64,000 nucleotides of DNA from Sphingomonas sp. (GTDB lineage: Bacteria; Pseudomonadota; Alphaproteobacteria; Sphingomonadales; Sphingomonadaceae): the NCBI GenBank assembly GCA_019635535.1, contig JAHBZH010000001.1:2260995-2324994 (forward strand), in the 5' to 3' direction. The notes beneath the pieces are model-generated. The model saw only the letters and a list, made by a program, of their open reading frames with translations. It had not been told where the DNA came from and ran no database searches. Positions 1 to 8,850 of this stretch are shown piece by piece. The position numbers were made by a program, and so were the translations under genes. Numbering within the stretch: the first letter of the stretch is position 1; every line of letters begins with the position of its first letter.

Positions 1-17
1 CGCGAGTCAAGCCGCGA

Positions 18-482
18 TCATGGCCGAGAGCGAAGACCATGGACAAGACCGCGCACGCCCGCGCCAATGTCATTCCAGGCCGCGTCGAAATCCGCATCGT
101 CGCCATAATAGGGATCGGCGACCGCCTCTCCCGCCCGATCCGCATGGTCGAGCAGGAGGGAAATCCGGGCCTGCGAATCGCGCGGGCGCAGCGCCAGAAG
201 ATCGCTCAGATTGTAACTGTCGAGCGCGACGATGTGATCGAACCTGTCGAAATCGCCGCGCGTCACCTGCCGGGCACGAAGGTGGGTGATGTCGGCTCCG
301 TGGCGCGCCGCGACGGCGCGGGCCCTCGGATCGGGCGGATGGCCGACATGCCAATCGCCGGTGCCGGCGGAATCCGCTTCGACATCCAGGCCCAGCCGCT
401 CAGCCTCGACGCGAAAAGCCGCTTCGGCGAGCGGGGATCGGCAGATATTGCCGAGGCAGACGAAAAGGACTGAGACCGTCAT
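18..482 (-). CDS. Low-molecular-weight protein-tyrosine phosphatase
   Basis: This is a 154-residue cytoplasmic phosphatase of the LMW-PTP/arsenate reductase fold, which hydrolyses phosphotyrosine through a cysteinyl-phosphate intermediate. The P-loop CLGNICRS lies right after the first beta strand, with nucleophile Cys9 and Arg15, and the general-acid motif DPYY is near residue 120. The length is normal for the family. I start at ATG 482, because that puts the catalytic strand at the N terminus; upstream codons in the frame have no family character. It is divergent from the MFS gene across a 71-bp gap. Whether it acts on a polysaccharide-biosynthesis kinase, as Wzb-type enzymes do, cannot be told here. 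Confidence 0.9.
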   Translation of the reverse strand: MTVSVLFVCLGNICRSPLAEAAFRVEAERLGLDVEADSAGTGDWHVGHPPDPRARAVAARHGADITHLRARQVTRGDFDRFDHIVALDSYNLSDLLALRPRDSQARISLLLDHADRAGEAVADPYYGDDADFDAAWNDIGAGVRGLVHGLRSRP

Positions 483-553
483 CGCATCCCCGCTGTTGCC
501 AATGCGCTCCGCTCTGCTAGCCCTAAGCGATAACCGCGACAACGGAGAGGTGG

Positions 554-2125
554 ATGGCGACGGACGTTTCAGGCGGGGCCGCCGCATCCGACACCCGCGG
601 CAGCGAATCCTATGCCCGCTATGTGCTCGGTACCCTCGTGCTCGTCTATGTCCTGAATTTCGTCGATCGCCAGATTCTCTCGATCCTGGCGGAGGACATC
701 AAGGCCGATCTCGGCCTCAGCGACGCCGATATCGGTTTTCTCTACGGCACGGCCTTCGGCGTCTTCTATGCGCTGTTCGGCATTCCGCTCGGGCGGCTGG
801 CGGATAGCTGGAACCGGGTGAAATTGATGGCGGGCGGCCTTGCTCTCTGGTCGGCGGCGACCGCTTTGTCCGGCTTCGCCAAGACCGGCGCGATGCTCAC
901 CACCACACGCGTCGGCGTCGGCGTCGGCGAGGCGACGGCGAGCCCGTGCGCCTATTCGCTGATTTCGGATTATTTCCCGAAGGAGAAGCGTGCCACCGCG
1001 CTCGCCATCTATTCTTCCGGCCTCTATATCGGCGGCGGCCTGTCGCTCTTCATCGGCGGCGCCATCGTCCAGAACTGGAATAACGCCTATCCGGGCGGCG
1101 GCCCGCTCGGCCTGGTCGGCTGGCAAGCGGCCTTCCTCGCGGTCGGCCTGCCGGGTCTCCTGCTCGCTATGTGGGTGGCGACGTTGCGCGAGCCATTGCG
1201 CGGCCAATCGGAAGGCATCGTCACCCCGCCTCCGGCGCGACCGTTTCACGGTTTCTTCCAGGAATTGCTGACAGTCATTCCGCCGCTGACCCTGATTGGC
1301 GCGGCGAGACGGGGTGTCGTCCCATTCGCCGTCAACATCGCCGTGGCGGCGCTGCTGGCCGCAGGCGCGGCGGGCCTCATCGCGCTGACCGGCGATTATG
1401 CACAGTGGATCGCGATCGCGCTGGGCTTCTACGCGATCTTCTCCTGGGCGACGGCGCTGCGGCTGCGCGACGCGCCGACTTTCCAGCTCATCTGGGGATC
1501 GCCGGCCTTCCTGTGCACCGTGCTCGGCTACGGCCTCATCGCGTTCCTCGCATATTCGGCGAGCTTCTGGTCGGCACCCTATGCGCTGCGCATGCTCGGC
1601 GCCGATCCTGCCATTGCGGGCTTCATCATCGGCGGGTCCGGCGCGGCCGGCGGCTTTCTCGGCGTGGTGCTGGGCGGACGGCTCGCCGATCGGCTGCGGC
1701 GTACCAATCCGGCCGGCCGGGTGATCGTCATCGCCTGCGGTCTGCTTCTGCCGCTGCCGCTTATCGTCGCGGCCTTCACCGCGCGCGATCTCACTTTCTT
1801 CTACCTGCTTCAATTGCCGATGACGGCGCTGTCCAGCATGGCGCTGGGTGCCGCCGCCGCGACCACGCAGGATCTCGTCCTGCCGCGCATGCGCGGCACG
1901 GCGACGGCCACCTTTTTCCTCGGCACGACTTTGATCGGCCTTGCCCTCGGCCCTTATCTGGCCGGCCGGCTTTCGATTGCGTTTGGCGATCTCGGCCTCG
2001 GCATGGTCGCCTTGATCGCGGTCGTGCCGTTCTCGCTCGCGGCCTTGCTCTATCTTTATCGGTCGCTGCCCGCGGCCGAAGCCACCGCGATCGAGCGCGC
2101 CCGCGCGGCCGGCGAACCGGTCTGA
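554..2125 (+). CDS. MFS transporter, spinster-like family
   Basis: The 523-residue inner-membrane protein has about twelve hydrophobic segments. The N-terminal part reads YARYVLGTLVLVYVLNFVDRQ, the typical first helix of spinster-type (Spns) MFS carriers in sphingomonads. It is followed by GIPLGRLADSWNR, the MFS loop 2-3 motif, and a second copy, GVVLGGRLADRLRR, opens the C-terminal half. These families move small organic solutes by proton coupling, but the substrate cannot be inferred. An extended segment of about 80 residues lies between the two six-helix halves. The start ATG has GGAGAGG just upstream. Confidence 0.85.
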   Translation: MATDVSGGAAASDTRGSESYARYVLGTLVLVYVLNFVDRQILSILAEDIKADLGLSDADIGFLYGTAFGVFYALFGIPLGRLADSWNRVKLMAGGLALWSAATALSGFAKTGAMLTTTRVGVGVGEATASPCAYSLISDYFPKEKRATALAIYSSGLYIGGGLSLFIGGAIVQNWNNAYPGGGPLGLVGWQAAFLAVGLPGLLLAMWVATLREPLRGQSEGIVTPPPARPFHGFFQELLTVIPPLTLIGAARRGVVPFAVNIAVAALLAAGAAGLIALTGDYAQWIAIALGFYAIFSWATALRLRDAPTFQLIWGSPAFLCTVLGYGLIAFLAYSASFWSAPYALRMLGADPAIAGFIIGGSGAAGGFLGVVLGGRLADRLRRTNPAGRVIVIACGLLLPLPLIVAAFTARDLTFFYLLQLPMTALSSMALGAAAATTQDLVLPRMRGTATATFFLGTTLIGLALGPYLAGRLSIAFGDLGLGMVALIAVVPFSLAALLYLYRSLPAAEATAIERARAAGEPV

Positions 2126-2141
2126 CGGCCGTCGCTGCGGC

Positions 2142-2708
2142 CTAACCGATCACGCCGCAGGCGATCCGCGCGCCGCTATTGCCGCTCGGATCGGTTCGAT
2201 AATCGTCGGGATCGGCATGAACGATCACGGCCGCGCCATCTTCGTCCATGACCGGATTGCCGGCGCCGCGCAGAGTCGCGCCCGTGATGTCGAACGAAAT
2301 CGCGCCCGATCCGTCGGCGGCAACGACAAGATTGGGCAGGTCGCCCATATGCGCGCCCTGCGGATTGTCGCGGCCATGCCGGTGATCGGTCGGATTCCAG
2401 TGGCCACCGGCGCTGGCGAAATCGGGCGCGTCGCAGCGGCCGGTCATATGGACATGCGCGCCATAGGTGCCTGCGGGAAGTCCGGCCGCGTCGATGCGAA
2501 CGCGTACCGCATCGCCGGTTTGTTCGAGCGTCGCCCGCGCCAAGGTCTCGCCATTGATGTCGCGAAGATCGGCGCTCAGCCCTTCGACGGTCTCGACAAC
2601 ATTATTTGCCTGCACGGCTGCCTCATTCTCATAGAGCGGCTCCGAGGAGCATCCGGCCATCATCGCCACGCTCGCCACCAGTCCGCTCCCAAATCGACAA
2701 TTCATCAC
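2142..2708 (-). CDS. Cu/Zn superoxide dismutase family lipoprotein
   Basis: This 188-residue exported protein has an N-terminal signal ending in a lipobox (SVAMMAGC), so it is probably anchored in the outer membrane facing the periplasm. The mature domain carries the Cu/Zn SOD metal ligands in order: GAHVHMTGRC (two copper His plus a disulfide Cys), GGHWNPTDHRHG, QGAHMGDLPN (zinc ligands) and VIVHADPDDY (last copper His). ARIACGVIG at the C terminus supplies the partner Cys. All expected ligands are present, so it is probably an active periplasmic sodC-type enzyme that removes superoxide. It is monocistronic and convergent with the MFS gene. Confidence 0.88.
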   Translation of the reverse strand: MMNCRFGSGLVASVAMMAGCSSEPLYENEAAVQANNVVETVEGLSADLRDINGETLARATLEQTGDAVRVRIDAAGLPAGTYGAHVHMTGRCDAPDFASAGGHWNPTDHRHGRDNPQGAHMGDLPNLVVAADGSGAISFDITGATLRGAGNPVMDEDGAAVIVHADPDDYRTDPSGNSGARIACGVIG

Positions 2709-2770
2709 ATTCTCCCCTTAAGCCTGTGATGTGAACCAACGATGCGCCGCCGGGTTGCCGCCGCTGTGCG

Positions 2771-4084
2771 TCAACCGCGCGGCGGCTTGCCGATGCCATG
2801 CCACGCAAGACCGGCGGCCTCGACTTCCTCCGGCGGATAGACGCTGCGCAGGTCGACGAGGATGGGTGCGGCCATTGCGCCCGCCAGACGCTTCAGGTCG
2901 AGCGCGCGCAGCACGTCCCATTCGGTGACCAGCACGACGGCATCGACACCCGCCGCGGCCTCATAAGGATCGCCGCACAAATGCACATTGGGCATCAGCG
3001 GCCGGGCCTGCTCCATGCCCTCGGGATCGAAGCCGCGCACCTGCACTCCGGCATCTTGCAGCGCCTGGACGATCGCGATGGACGGCGCCTCGCGCATGTC
3101 GTCGGTGTTCGGCTTGAAGGTGAGGCCGAGCAGCGCGACGGTCTTGCCGCGCGCGTTGTCGCCCAGCGCGCGCAGCACCTTGCGACCCATTGCCCGCTTG
3201 CGCGCGTCATTGACCTTCACCACCGCCTCTACGATCCGCAACGGCGCGTGATTGTCCTCGGCGGTCTTCAGGAGCGCGAGAGTGTCCTTGGGGAAGCACG
3301 AGCCGCCATAGCCGGGTCCTGCGTGCAGGAACTTGGCGCCGATCCGGCCGTCCAGACCGATGCCCCGCGCCACATCTTGCACGTCGCCGCCCACGATCTC
3401 ACACAAATCGGCGATCTCGTTGATGAAGGTGATCTTGGTCGCCAGGAAGGCGTTGGCGGCATATTTGATCAATTCGGCACTGCGCCGCGAAGTGATCAGC
3501 AGTGGCGCCTTGTTGAGATAGAGAGGCCGGTAGATTTCGCGCATGATCTCGGCCGCGCGCGCATCCTCGGCGCCGATCACGATCCGGTCCGGGCGCTTGA
3601 AATCCTCGATCGCCGCGCCCTCGCGCAGGAATTCGGGATTGGAAACGACCCAGGCGGTCACTTCCGGCGCGGCCTCGCGCACAATCCGTTCGACCTCGTC
3701 GCCGGTGCCGACCGGCACAGTCGATTTGGTTACGATCACGGCGGAGCCGGTCATTGCCTCGGCAATCTCGCGCGCGGCACCGTGGACATAGCTGAGATCG
3801 GCATGGCCGTCACCGCGCCGCGACGGTGTGCCGACGGCGATGAAAATGGCATCGACGCCCGCAACGGCCGCCGAAAGGTTCGTGGTGAAGGAAAGCCGGC
3901 CGCCGGCAGTATTGCGCGCGACGAGCTGGTCCAGCCCAGGTTCGAAGATCGGCATCACGCCGCGTTCGAGTGCCTCGATCTTGCCTTCGTCCTTGTCGAC
4001 GCAAACGACCTTGTGGCCGAAATCCGAAAAGCAGGCGCCGGAAACCAGGCCGACATAGCCGGTTCCGATGATCGCGATGCGCAT
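2771..4084 (-). CDS. UDP-glucose 6-dehydrogenase
   Basis: The 437-residue cytoplasmic enzyme oxidises UDP-glucose to UDP-glucuronate in two NAD-dependent steps, feeding exopolysaccharide and glycolipid synthesis. In sphingomonads the product also goes into glucuronosyl sphingolipid. The N-terminal NAD fold opens with GTGYVGLVSGACFSDFGH, the catalytic cysteine sits in GPGYGGSCFPKDT (about residue 260), and the C-terminal UDP-binding domain includes GLTFKPNTDDMREAPS. The length is full for the family. It stands alone, with about 340 bp upstream containing the OmpA terminator and no visible partner genes. Confidence 0.93.
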   Translation of the reverse strand: MRIAIIGTGYVGLVSGACFSDFGHKVVCVDKDEGKIEALERGVMPIFEPGLDQLVARNTAGGRLSFTTNLSAAVAGVDAIFIAVGTPSRRGDGHADLSYVHGAAREIAEAMTGSAVIVTKSTVPVGTGDEVERIVREAAPEVTAWVVSNPEFLREGAAIEDFKRPDRIVIGAEDARAAEIMREIYRPLYLNKAPLLITSRRSAELIKYAANAFLATKITFINEIADLCEIVGGDVQDVARGIGLDGRIGAKFLHAGPGYGGSCFPKDTLALLKTAEDNHAPLRIVEAVVKVNDARKRAMGRKVLRALGDNARGKTVALLGLTFKPNTDDMREAPSIAIVQALQDAGVQVRGFDPEGMEQARPLMPNVHLCGDPYEAAAGVDAVVLVTEWDVLRALDLKRLAGAMAAPILVDLRSVYPPEEVEAAGLAWHGIGKPPRG

Positions 4085-4205
4085 TGCGTCTCCTTGTGGA
4101 CATGATTTGGCGCGGCGTTACCAGAGCCGGCACGGCGTGAACAAGGCGGCAGATGCTCCAGCTTCCGCCGCCGGTGCGGAATTTAGGGTGGCCGCGATCG
4201 CATTC

Positions 4206-4240
4206 AAAAGAAAAGGGAGCCGGCCCGCAGGCCGACTCCC
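4206..4240 (-). terminator. Intrinsic terminator after the OmpA-family gene
   Basis: Read on the minus strand, an 11-bp stem (GGGAGTCGGCC pairing with GGCCGGCTCCC, one mismatch) with a short loop is followed by TTTTCTTTT. It lies about 40 bp beyond the stop of the OmpA-family gene, so it should end that transcript before the upstream region of ugd. Confidence 0.85.
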
Positions 4241-4282
4241 GATTTCCTTGCGTGCCCGCCGCCGAAGCGGCGGACCACCTTC

Positions 4283-5431
4283 TTACCAGCCGGAGCCGGG
4301 GCCGAAGGTGATTTCCACGCGCCGGTTCTGCGGCTCGCGGACGCCATCGGCCGTCTCGACCAGCGGGCGGCTTTCGCCGAACGCTTCGGTCGACTGCGCG
4401 GACCGCGGCACGCCGCGACCCTCGAGATAGCTCGCAACCGAGTCGGCGCGACGCTGAGACAGGCCAACGTTGTAGTCGGCCGGACCCGAACGGTCGGCGT
4501 GACCCGCGAGAACCACCCGCGCCTGGCCGGTCTGCTGATAGGCAGCAGCCGCATTGTCCAGGATCGCAGCCGCCTGCGGCGTGATGTCCGACTTATCCCA
4601 GTCGAAGAACACGATGAACGGCCCCGGCGTCACCGGCGGAGGCGGCGGAGGCGGCGGAGGCGGCGGAGGCGGCGGGGGCGGCGGCGGAGGCGGAGGCGGA
4701 GGCGGCGGCGGGGGCGGCGGCGGAGCGCCGAAGTTGAACGTGATGCCACCCAGCAGACTGTGCGACCGGAACCGCGACTGCGACACGTCGCCAAGGAAGT
4801 TCACCGTCTCGAGATCGTTGACGTTGAAGAAGCGATAGCGCAGCGTCACGTCGACATTGTCGCTGATCGCCTGACGCACGCCGGCGACGATCTGCCACGC
4901 GAAGCGCGTGTCGGAATCGTCGAGGAAGGCGCCCTGATTGGCGAAGATCCGCTGATTGTTGTAGTCGACGCGCGCGATGCCGACGCCGCCGCCGATGAAG
5001 CCGCTCAGGCCCTCATCGTCGCCGAAGTCGATCAGGCCGTTGACCATGAAGCTCAACGCGCTGGTGTTGCCACCGACCGGCGAATAGACGGTCTGCGGGA
5101 AAGCTGCGCCGGTCGGGTTGGAGGAGCCCGGCAGGCCGATGGCCGTCTCGACGGCTTCCAGATCCGCCCGCTTGTAGGCAACTTCGGCTTCGATCCGGAA
5201 AGAGCCGAGATCGTAGCCCACGAAGAGCGCGCCATCGAAGCCATATTCGTGATCGATTTCGACCTGCGCACTGCCACCCGGAATGCTGGTGGCTCGGCCA
5301 AAATCGAACCCGATATCCTCGACGATCATGGCACCAAAATCGCCGCCGACATACCAGGCGCCGTTGCGCGCAAGTGCCGGAGTCGCGATCACGGTGGACG
5401 ACAGCGCCACAACAATGGCGAGCTTCCGCAT
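4283..5431 (-). CDS. OmpA-family outer-membrane protein with poly-proline linker
   Basis: The 382-residue protein has a Sec signal peptide (MRKLAIVVALSSTVIATPALA). An N-terminal beta-barrel of about 210 residues resembling OmpA-type barrels follows, ending in GGITFNFGAP. Next come 30 consecutive prolines and then a C-terminal OmpA/peptidoglycan-binding domain (FIVFFDWDKSDITPQAA, then LSQRRADSVASYLEGRGV and NRRVEITFGPG). It should tether the outer membrane to peptidoglycan. ATG 5431 is chosen because it begins the signal peptide and has a GGGGAAG ribosome site. The proline run is much longer than the short Pro/Ala hinges usual for the family. Confidence 0.9.
   Translation of the reverse strand: MRKLAIVVALSSTVIATPALARNGAWYVGGDFGAMIVEDIGFDFGRATSIPGGSAQVEIDHEYGFDGALFVGYDLGSFRIEAEVAYKRADLEAVETAIGLPGSSNPTGAAFPQTVYSPVGGNTSALSFMVNGLIDFGDDEGLSGFIGGGVGIARVDYNNQRIFANQGAFLDDSDTRFAWQIVAGVRQAISDNVDVTLRYRFFNVNDLETVNFLGDVSQSRFRSHSLLGGITFNFGAPPPPPPPPPPPPPPPPPPPPPPPPPPPPPPVTPGPFIVFFDWDKSDITPQAAAILDNAAAAYQQTGQARVVLAGHADRSGPADYNVGLSQRRADSVASYLEGRGVPRSAQSTEAFGESRPLVETADGVREPQNRRVEITFGPGSGW
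4634..4723. repeat. GGN microsatellite encoding 30 prolines
   Basis: Ninety bases made only of GGC, GGA and GGG triplets (plus-strand reading) encode an uninterrupted proline tract in the OmpA-family protein on the minus strand. The third-base variation (CCG, TCC-type interruptions absent, CCC and CCT mixed) shows triplet rather than single-unit expansion. The tract is a candidate for length change by replication slippage and for ribosome stalling relieved by EF-P. Confidence 0.9.
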
Positions 5432-5629
5432 AAATCTTCCCCTTTCTTCTGCGTTCCGATCGGGAACGACGATGAACTTCTTACGGTAAGCGGAGTTTGG
5501 GCGCAAGCACGGTTCGCCACCTACCTGTTGCTGAAAAGCCGCAGTTCTCCAAGAAGATGAACGGCAGCTTACAGAACCGCGGCGTAACGATGCGGCCGTC
5601 GATCTGGTTGCATGGAGAAAGACGATTTT

Positions 5630-6124
5630 TCATTCGATCAGGCCATGTGACTTTAATGTCGCAATGACCGCATCGATCGCGGCGCGCGCTTCGGCGTCGA
5701 TTGTCGTTCCGCCCGAAGGGTTTGGCACCTCCGCAAGGCGCGGCCCGATCACCTGAAGTCCGGCGATGTTGATGGACGCCGCCGGCAAGCCGCCGTCGGA
5801 CCATGCCGCGCCCGTCCAGTATCGCCAGAAGGCGGCGTGCTTGTCCCAGGCGACGAGACCGGGGGTCGGCCCGGTGAATCGCCATCCGCCGCCGGTCCAC
5901 GTCGCGATGGTGTCTTGCCGGTCCGCCCATGCGCCGCCCGCGCCTGCGCCGACGATCCAGCTTTCGCCCGGATCGGGCGTCGCCGGCGGATCGATCGCGA
6001 CATCCTCGATGGACGGGTGCAGGGCGCAATCGATCGCGGCCAGCGCCTCGTTATGAAACATCTCCTTCTGCGCCTGTCCGGGCAGGATGAAGGGCAAGGC
6101 GAAACGCGCGCTCGTCTCGGACAT
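5630..6124 (-). CDS. DUF2793 phage fibre-type protein, last gene of the GTA cluster
   Basis: The 164-residue protein opens with SARFALPFILPGQAQKEMFHNEAL, the signature of DUF2793 proteins found at the end of phage and GTA clusters in alphaproteobacteria. It continues with tryptophan-rich short repeats (GESWIVGAGAGGAWADRQ, WRYWTGAAW). Such proteins are thought to be fibre or receptor-binding parts of the particle. It follows the megatron-like tail gene by 11 bp with an AGGAGA ribosome site, so it is translated in the same operon. The exact function is unproven. Confidence 0.8.
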   Translation of the reverse strand: MSETSARFALPFILPGQAQKEMFHNEALAAIDCALHPSIEDVAIDPPATPDPGESWIVGAGAGGAWADRQDTIATWTGGGWRFTGPTPGLVAWDKHAAFWRYWTGAAWSDGGLPAASINIAGLQVIGPRLAEVPNPSGGTTIDAEARAAIDAVIATLKSHGLIE

Positions 6125-6135
6125 GGATCGGTCTC

Positions 6136-8289
6136 CTATTCGAAAGTCAGCAAAGCGGGTCGCGACGCGGCATGCGTGCCGATCTGCGACAGCACGATCC
6201 CGAGCGGGCCGCTCAATCCGTCGCTGGCCTGCAGCGCGGCGCTATAGACATGATGCGGTGCATCGAGCACGATCGTCCGCGCGAAACCGTCACCGGACAA
6301 CGTCAGTCGATATGCTTCGCGCTCCTCGCCCAGCGGCGTGTCGGCGCCGCTTTGCCAGACCCAGCCGCCCCGGCTGCGCCGGACCCAGCGGATCAGGATG
6401 TCGCCGGCACCGTTCCGCTCGGCCGCGAGATGGACCGGGGACGGCGGCCGCAGCGATTCCCCGACGATGGCAAGCGCCGCCGATACGGGCGCGGCGTCCC
6501 CGACCCCGCTGGCCGTCAGGCGCGCCTCGCCGCCGATGCTTCCCGCCGGTGCCACGATCGCCGCCAGGCTTTCCCGCTCGATCAGCGTGAAAGCCTCGCC
6601 CGCCTCGTGCGTCCCGGCAGCCCATTCGGTCCCGCGCCGTCCGCGCAATAGCCGCGACAGACGGAAGCGGCGCGGCGCGATCCACGTCGCCGCGCCGAAC
6701 TGAACGAGCTCATCGCCGATCAGCGCCAGATTGACGCCTCCGGCCAGCGTCACGTCGCTCGCGCCCGCCAGCCACATCGCATCGTTCAGCAGCTCGATCT
6801 CGACATTCGACGACAAATCGAACAGGGCCGCTCCCCCCGGCTTCAGCATGGTCAGCGCAACGCCCATCATGGTCGCCGGCGCCGTCTGCCCAAGCTCGCG
6901 CCAGGTGCCGCCGCCGTCGAAGCTCGCCAGCAGCGCCGCGCGCCGCCATCCGGGCTCGACGCCCGCCGCCGCCGCGAACAGCACGGGCTGCGCGCCCGAA
7001 TCGCCGATCGGCAGGTCGAACAGCCGCAAGGTCGTCGGCCCGTGCGGCCGATCCTCCTCCTTTACGCCGCTCCCCGGCGCCGCCTCGGCCGCGGGCGGCA
7101 ACGCCCCGGCGCTCATCCGCCGCAGCTCCAGCGACAGGCCCTCCGCGCCCAGCGTCCAGCGATCTACCCGCCAGCGCCCCGCTTCGCCCGCCAGCGCCAC
7201 GCCGTCGCCCGGCCGCAGTCCGCAACGCGCCCAGCCGAGCCCGATCGTGGCGCCGACCCGTCCGGCGCGCAACCAGGCGAGCCGATGCTCAGCCAGCCCT
7301 TTCGCCGCGCCGGCATCGACCGCCGCAGGCAGCGCCCGGCGATCGGCATTGCTCTCGTCCGTCCCGCCGACGCTCGCGCGCTGCAGCCCGGTCTGATAGT
7401 CGCGCGCCGGATCGTAATAAACGATGCTGACCTCGCCCGGCACGGCGCCCGCCGCGCGCCGCACGATCCGGCGGCGTCCCCGCTCTTCGCCCGCCCCGAC
7501 CGCGACCGGCGCGTCCGTCCCCGCGCGCATCCGCAGCATCCCGTCGCGATCGGCCAGCGACAGCGGCACGATGTCGGACAGGGCTTCGACCGCGCCGCGC
7601 ACGCTGTCCCCGCTCGCCGCATAGCCGGTCAGCACCGGCGTTTCCCCGGCAACAACCGCCCCGCCGCTCAGCTCATGTGCGATCGTCCCGATCGCCACCG
7701 GCCCCGGATCGGCCTCGACCTCGAAGGTCAGCGAGGGAATGCGGTTGCCGAAATCGGCAAGCTGGAAATTCTCGAACATCGCATAGGCGATGCCGCGAAA
7801 GGCGGGCGCCTGCCCCACGCCCTCGGCCGAAGCGATCAGCGGGTCGATCGCCTGGTCCTCGTCGCCCACATAAAGCCGAAATCCGGTCGCGCTCTTGAAG
7901 TCGCCCGCCGCGCCGCGCAGCAGCTTGCCGTCCGCCCAGATCCGCCGCACCGCGCGGATCGGCCGTCCCGACAGCGCCACCGCGAAGCTCGCCGAATAGG
8001 CATAGGAGACGGTCTTCGGCTGCCCCTTGCCGCCGCCGCTGGACGACCGCGTCTCATTGAGGTCGGTCGCCCAGATCACCGTCCCGGCCACGCGCATCAT
8101 CCCGAACAGCTTCGGAATGGCGGTGCCGTAAGTGGAGGTCTGGACAGCCAGATCGCCCAACCGGGGCCCATGCCGCGCCTTGGGGCCGAGCACCGCCTGG
8201 TCGATCCGCTGGCCAAGGATCGCGCCGACGGCGCCGCCGATCGGTCCGCCGATCGCGGTGCCCACCGCGGTCAGGATCAAGGTCGCCAT
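6136..8289 (-). CDS. GTA tail hub/tip protein (gp15-like, short form)
   Basis: The 717-residue protein begins with a glycine-rich hydrophobic stretch (ILTAVGTAIGGPIGGAVG) typical of phage tail-tip proteins that contact membranes. It continues with the tail-protein core (VQTSTYGTAIPKLFGMMRVAGTVIW, then LPSL-type segments such as GNRIPSLTFEVEADPG). The C-terminal half looks like repeated beta domains. By position, directly after the NlpC/P60 gene with no gap, it corresponds to Rhodobacter GTA gp15. RcGTA gp15 is about 1300 residues with a TIM-barrel region, so this copy is much shorter. There is no frameshift in it. Confidence 0.85.
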   Translation of the reverse strand: MATLILTAVGTAIGGPIGGAVGAILGQRIDQAVLGPKARHGPRLGDLAVQTSTYGTAIPKLFGMMRVAGTVIWATDLNETRSSSGGGKGQPKTVSYAYSASFAVALSGRPIRAVRRIWADGKLLRGAAGDFKSATGFRLYVGDEDQAIDPLIASAEGVGQAPAFRGIAYAMFENFQLADFGNRIPSLTFEVEADPGPVAIGTIAHELSGGAVVAGETPVLTGYAASGDSVRGAVEALSDIVPLSLADRDGMLRMRAGTDAPVAVGAGEERGRRRIVRRAAGAVPGEVSIVYYDPARDYQTGLQRASVGGTDESNADRRALPAAVDAGAAKGLAEHRLAWLRAGRVGATIGLGWARCGLRPGDGVALAGEAGRWRVDRWTLGAEGLSLELRRMSAGALPPAAEAAPGSGVKEEDRPHGPTTLRLFDLPIGDSGAQPVLFAAAAGVEPGWRRAALLASFDGGGTWRELGQTAPATMMGVALTMLKPGGAALFDLSSNVEIELLNDAMWLAGASDVTLAGGVNLALIGDELVQFGAATWIAPRRFRLSRLLRGRRGTEWAAGTHEAGEAFTLIERESLAAIVAPAGSIGGEARLTASGVGDAAPVSAALAIVGESLRPPSPVHLAAERNGAGDILIRWVRRSRGGWVWQSGADTPLGEEREAYRLTLSGDGFARTIVLDAPHHVYSAALQASDGLSGPLGIVLSQIGTHAASRPALLTFE

Positions 8290-8691
8290 TCATCGCCTCC
8301 CGCGCCACAGCCGCCAGACGCCGAGCACTGGCCAAAGCAGTTCGCCCGGCCGCTCGACGATCCGCCGCAGCCCGGCATCGGCATGGATCAGCCCGTCGCC
8401 CGTCCAGATGCCGAGATGAAGCTGCTCCGGCCCGGTCCGCAGCGTCAGCACATCGCCCGCTTCCATCGCTCGGACGGGCCGGAATCCCGCCGCGCGCAAT
8501 CCCTTCGCCAGCACCTCCGCCGATCCGCCGCGCAGCGCATAGCCGGACGGCGGATCGGCGATCCCCGCCGCCGCCGCGACCAGCCCGATGCAATCGAGCC
8601 CCGCCGCCGGATCGCGCCCCTGCGCCCGAAAGCGCACGCCGATCAGGCCGCGCGCCCGCGCGACGATCCGCGCCGCCTCACTCTTCCTCAT
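8290..8691 (-). CDS. NlpC/P60 family tail peptidase (GTA gp14-like)
   Basis: The 133-residue protein has the NlpC/P60 arrangement: nucleophile Cys in AAGLDCIGLVAAAAG and a downstream His in QLHLGIWTGDGLIHAD, with the polar third residue expected near the next strand. Proteins at this place in GTAs cut peptidoglycan peptides during DNA entry. It abuts gp15 and its 5' end overlaps the small lipoprotein gene by 14 bp. The active-site residues are intact, in keeping with a functional tail tip. Confidence 0.87.
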   Translation of the reverse strand: MRKSEAARIVARARGLIGVRFRAQGRDPAAGLDCIGLVAAAAGIADPPSGYALRGGSAEVLAKGLRAAGFRPVRAMEAGDVLTLRTGPEQLHLGIWTGDGLIHADAGLRRIVERPGELLWPVLGVWRLWRGRR

Positions 8692-8827
8692 CGTCCGCGT
8701 CTTCGGCCGGCGGCGCCTTCACCAGCTCGATCCGGCTCCCGTCGACGATCACCAGCACATGTTCGGGAATATGGGCGCAGCCGCTCGTGACGAGCGCCAG
8801 CAGCCCCGCGCAGACACGCAGTCGCAT
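8678..8827 (-). CDS. Small lipoprotein inside the GTA operon
   Basis: ATG 8827 opens a 49-codon gene. It encodes a short signal with a lipobox (LALVTSGC) and then about 30 residues ending in an acidic tail (AEDADDEEE). GGAGAAG lies just upstream as ribosome site, and the gene overlaps the gp14-like gene by 14 bp. I do not recognise the family. By position between hub and peptidase, and as a lipoprotein, it might be an immunity or superinfection-type protein or a spanin-like part, but this is inference. Confidence 0.6.
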   Translation of the reverse strand: MRLRVCAGLLALVTSGCAHIPEHVLVIVDGSRIELVKAPPAEDADDEEE

Positions 8828-8850
8828 GGGTCTTCTCCTTCGGTTGAATC

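Noticed and set aside
4554-4838. Plus-strand glycine-repeat protein opposite the OmpA gene
   Set aside because: It is only the complement of the proline tract; the OmpA frame with signal peptide and C-terminal domain explains the sequence.
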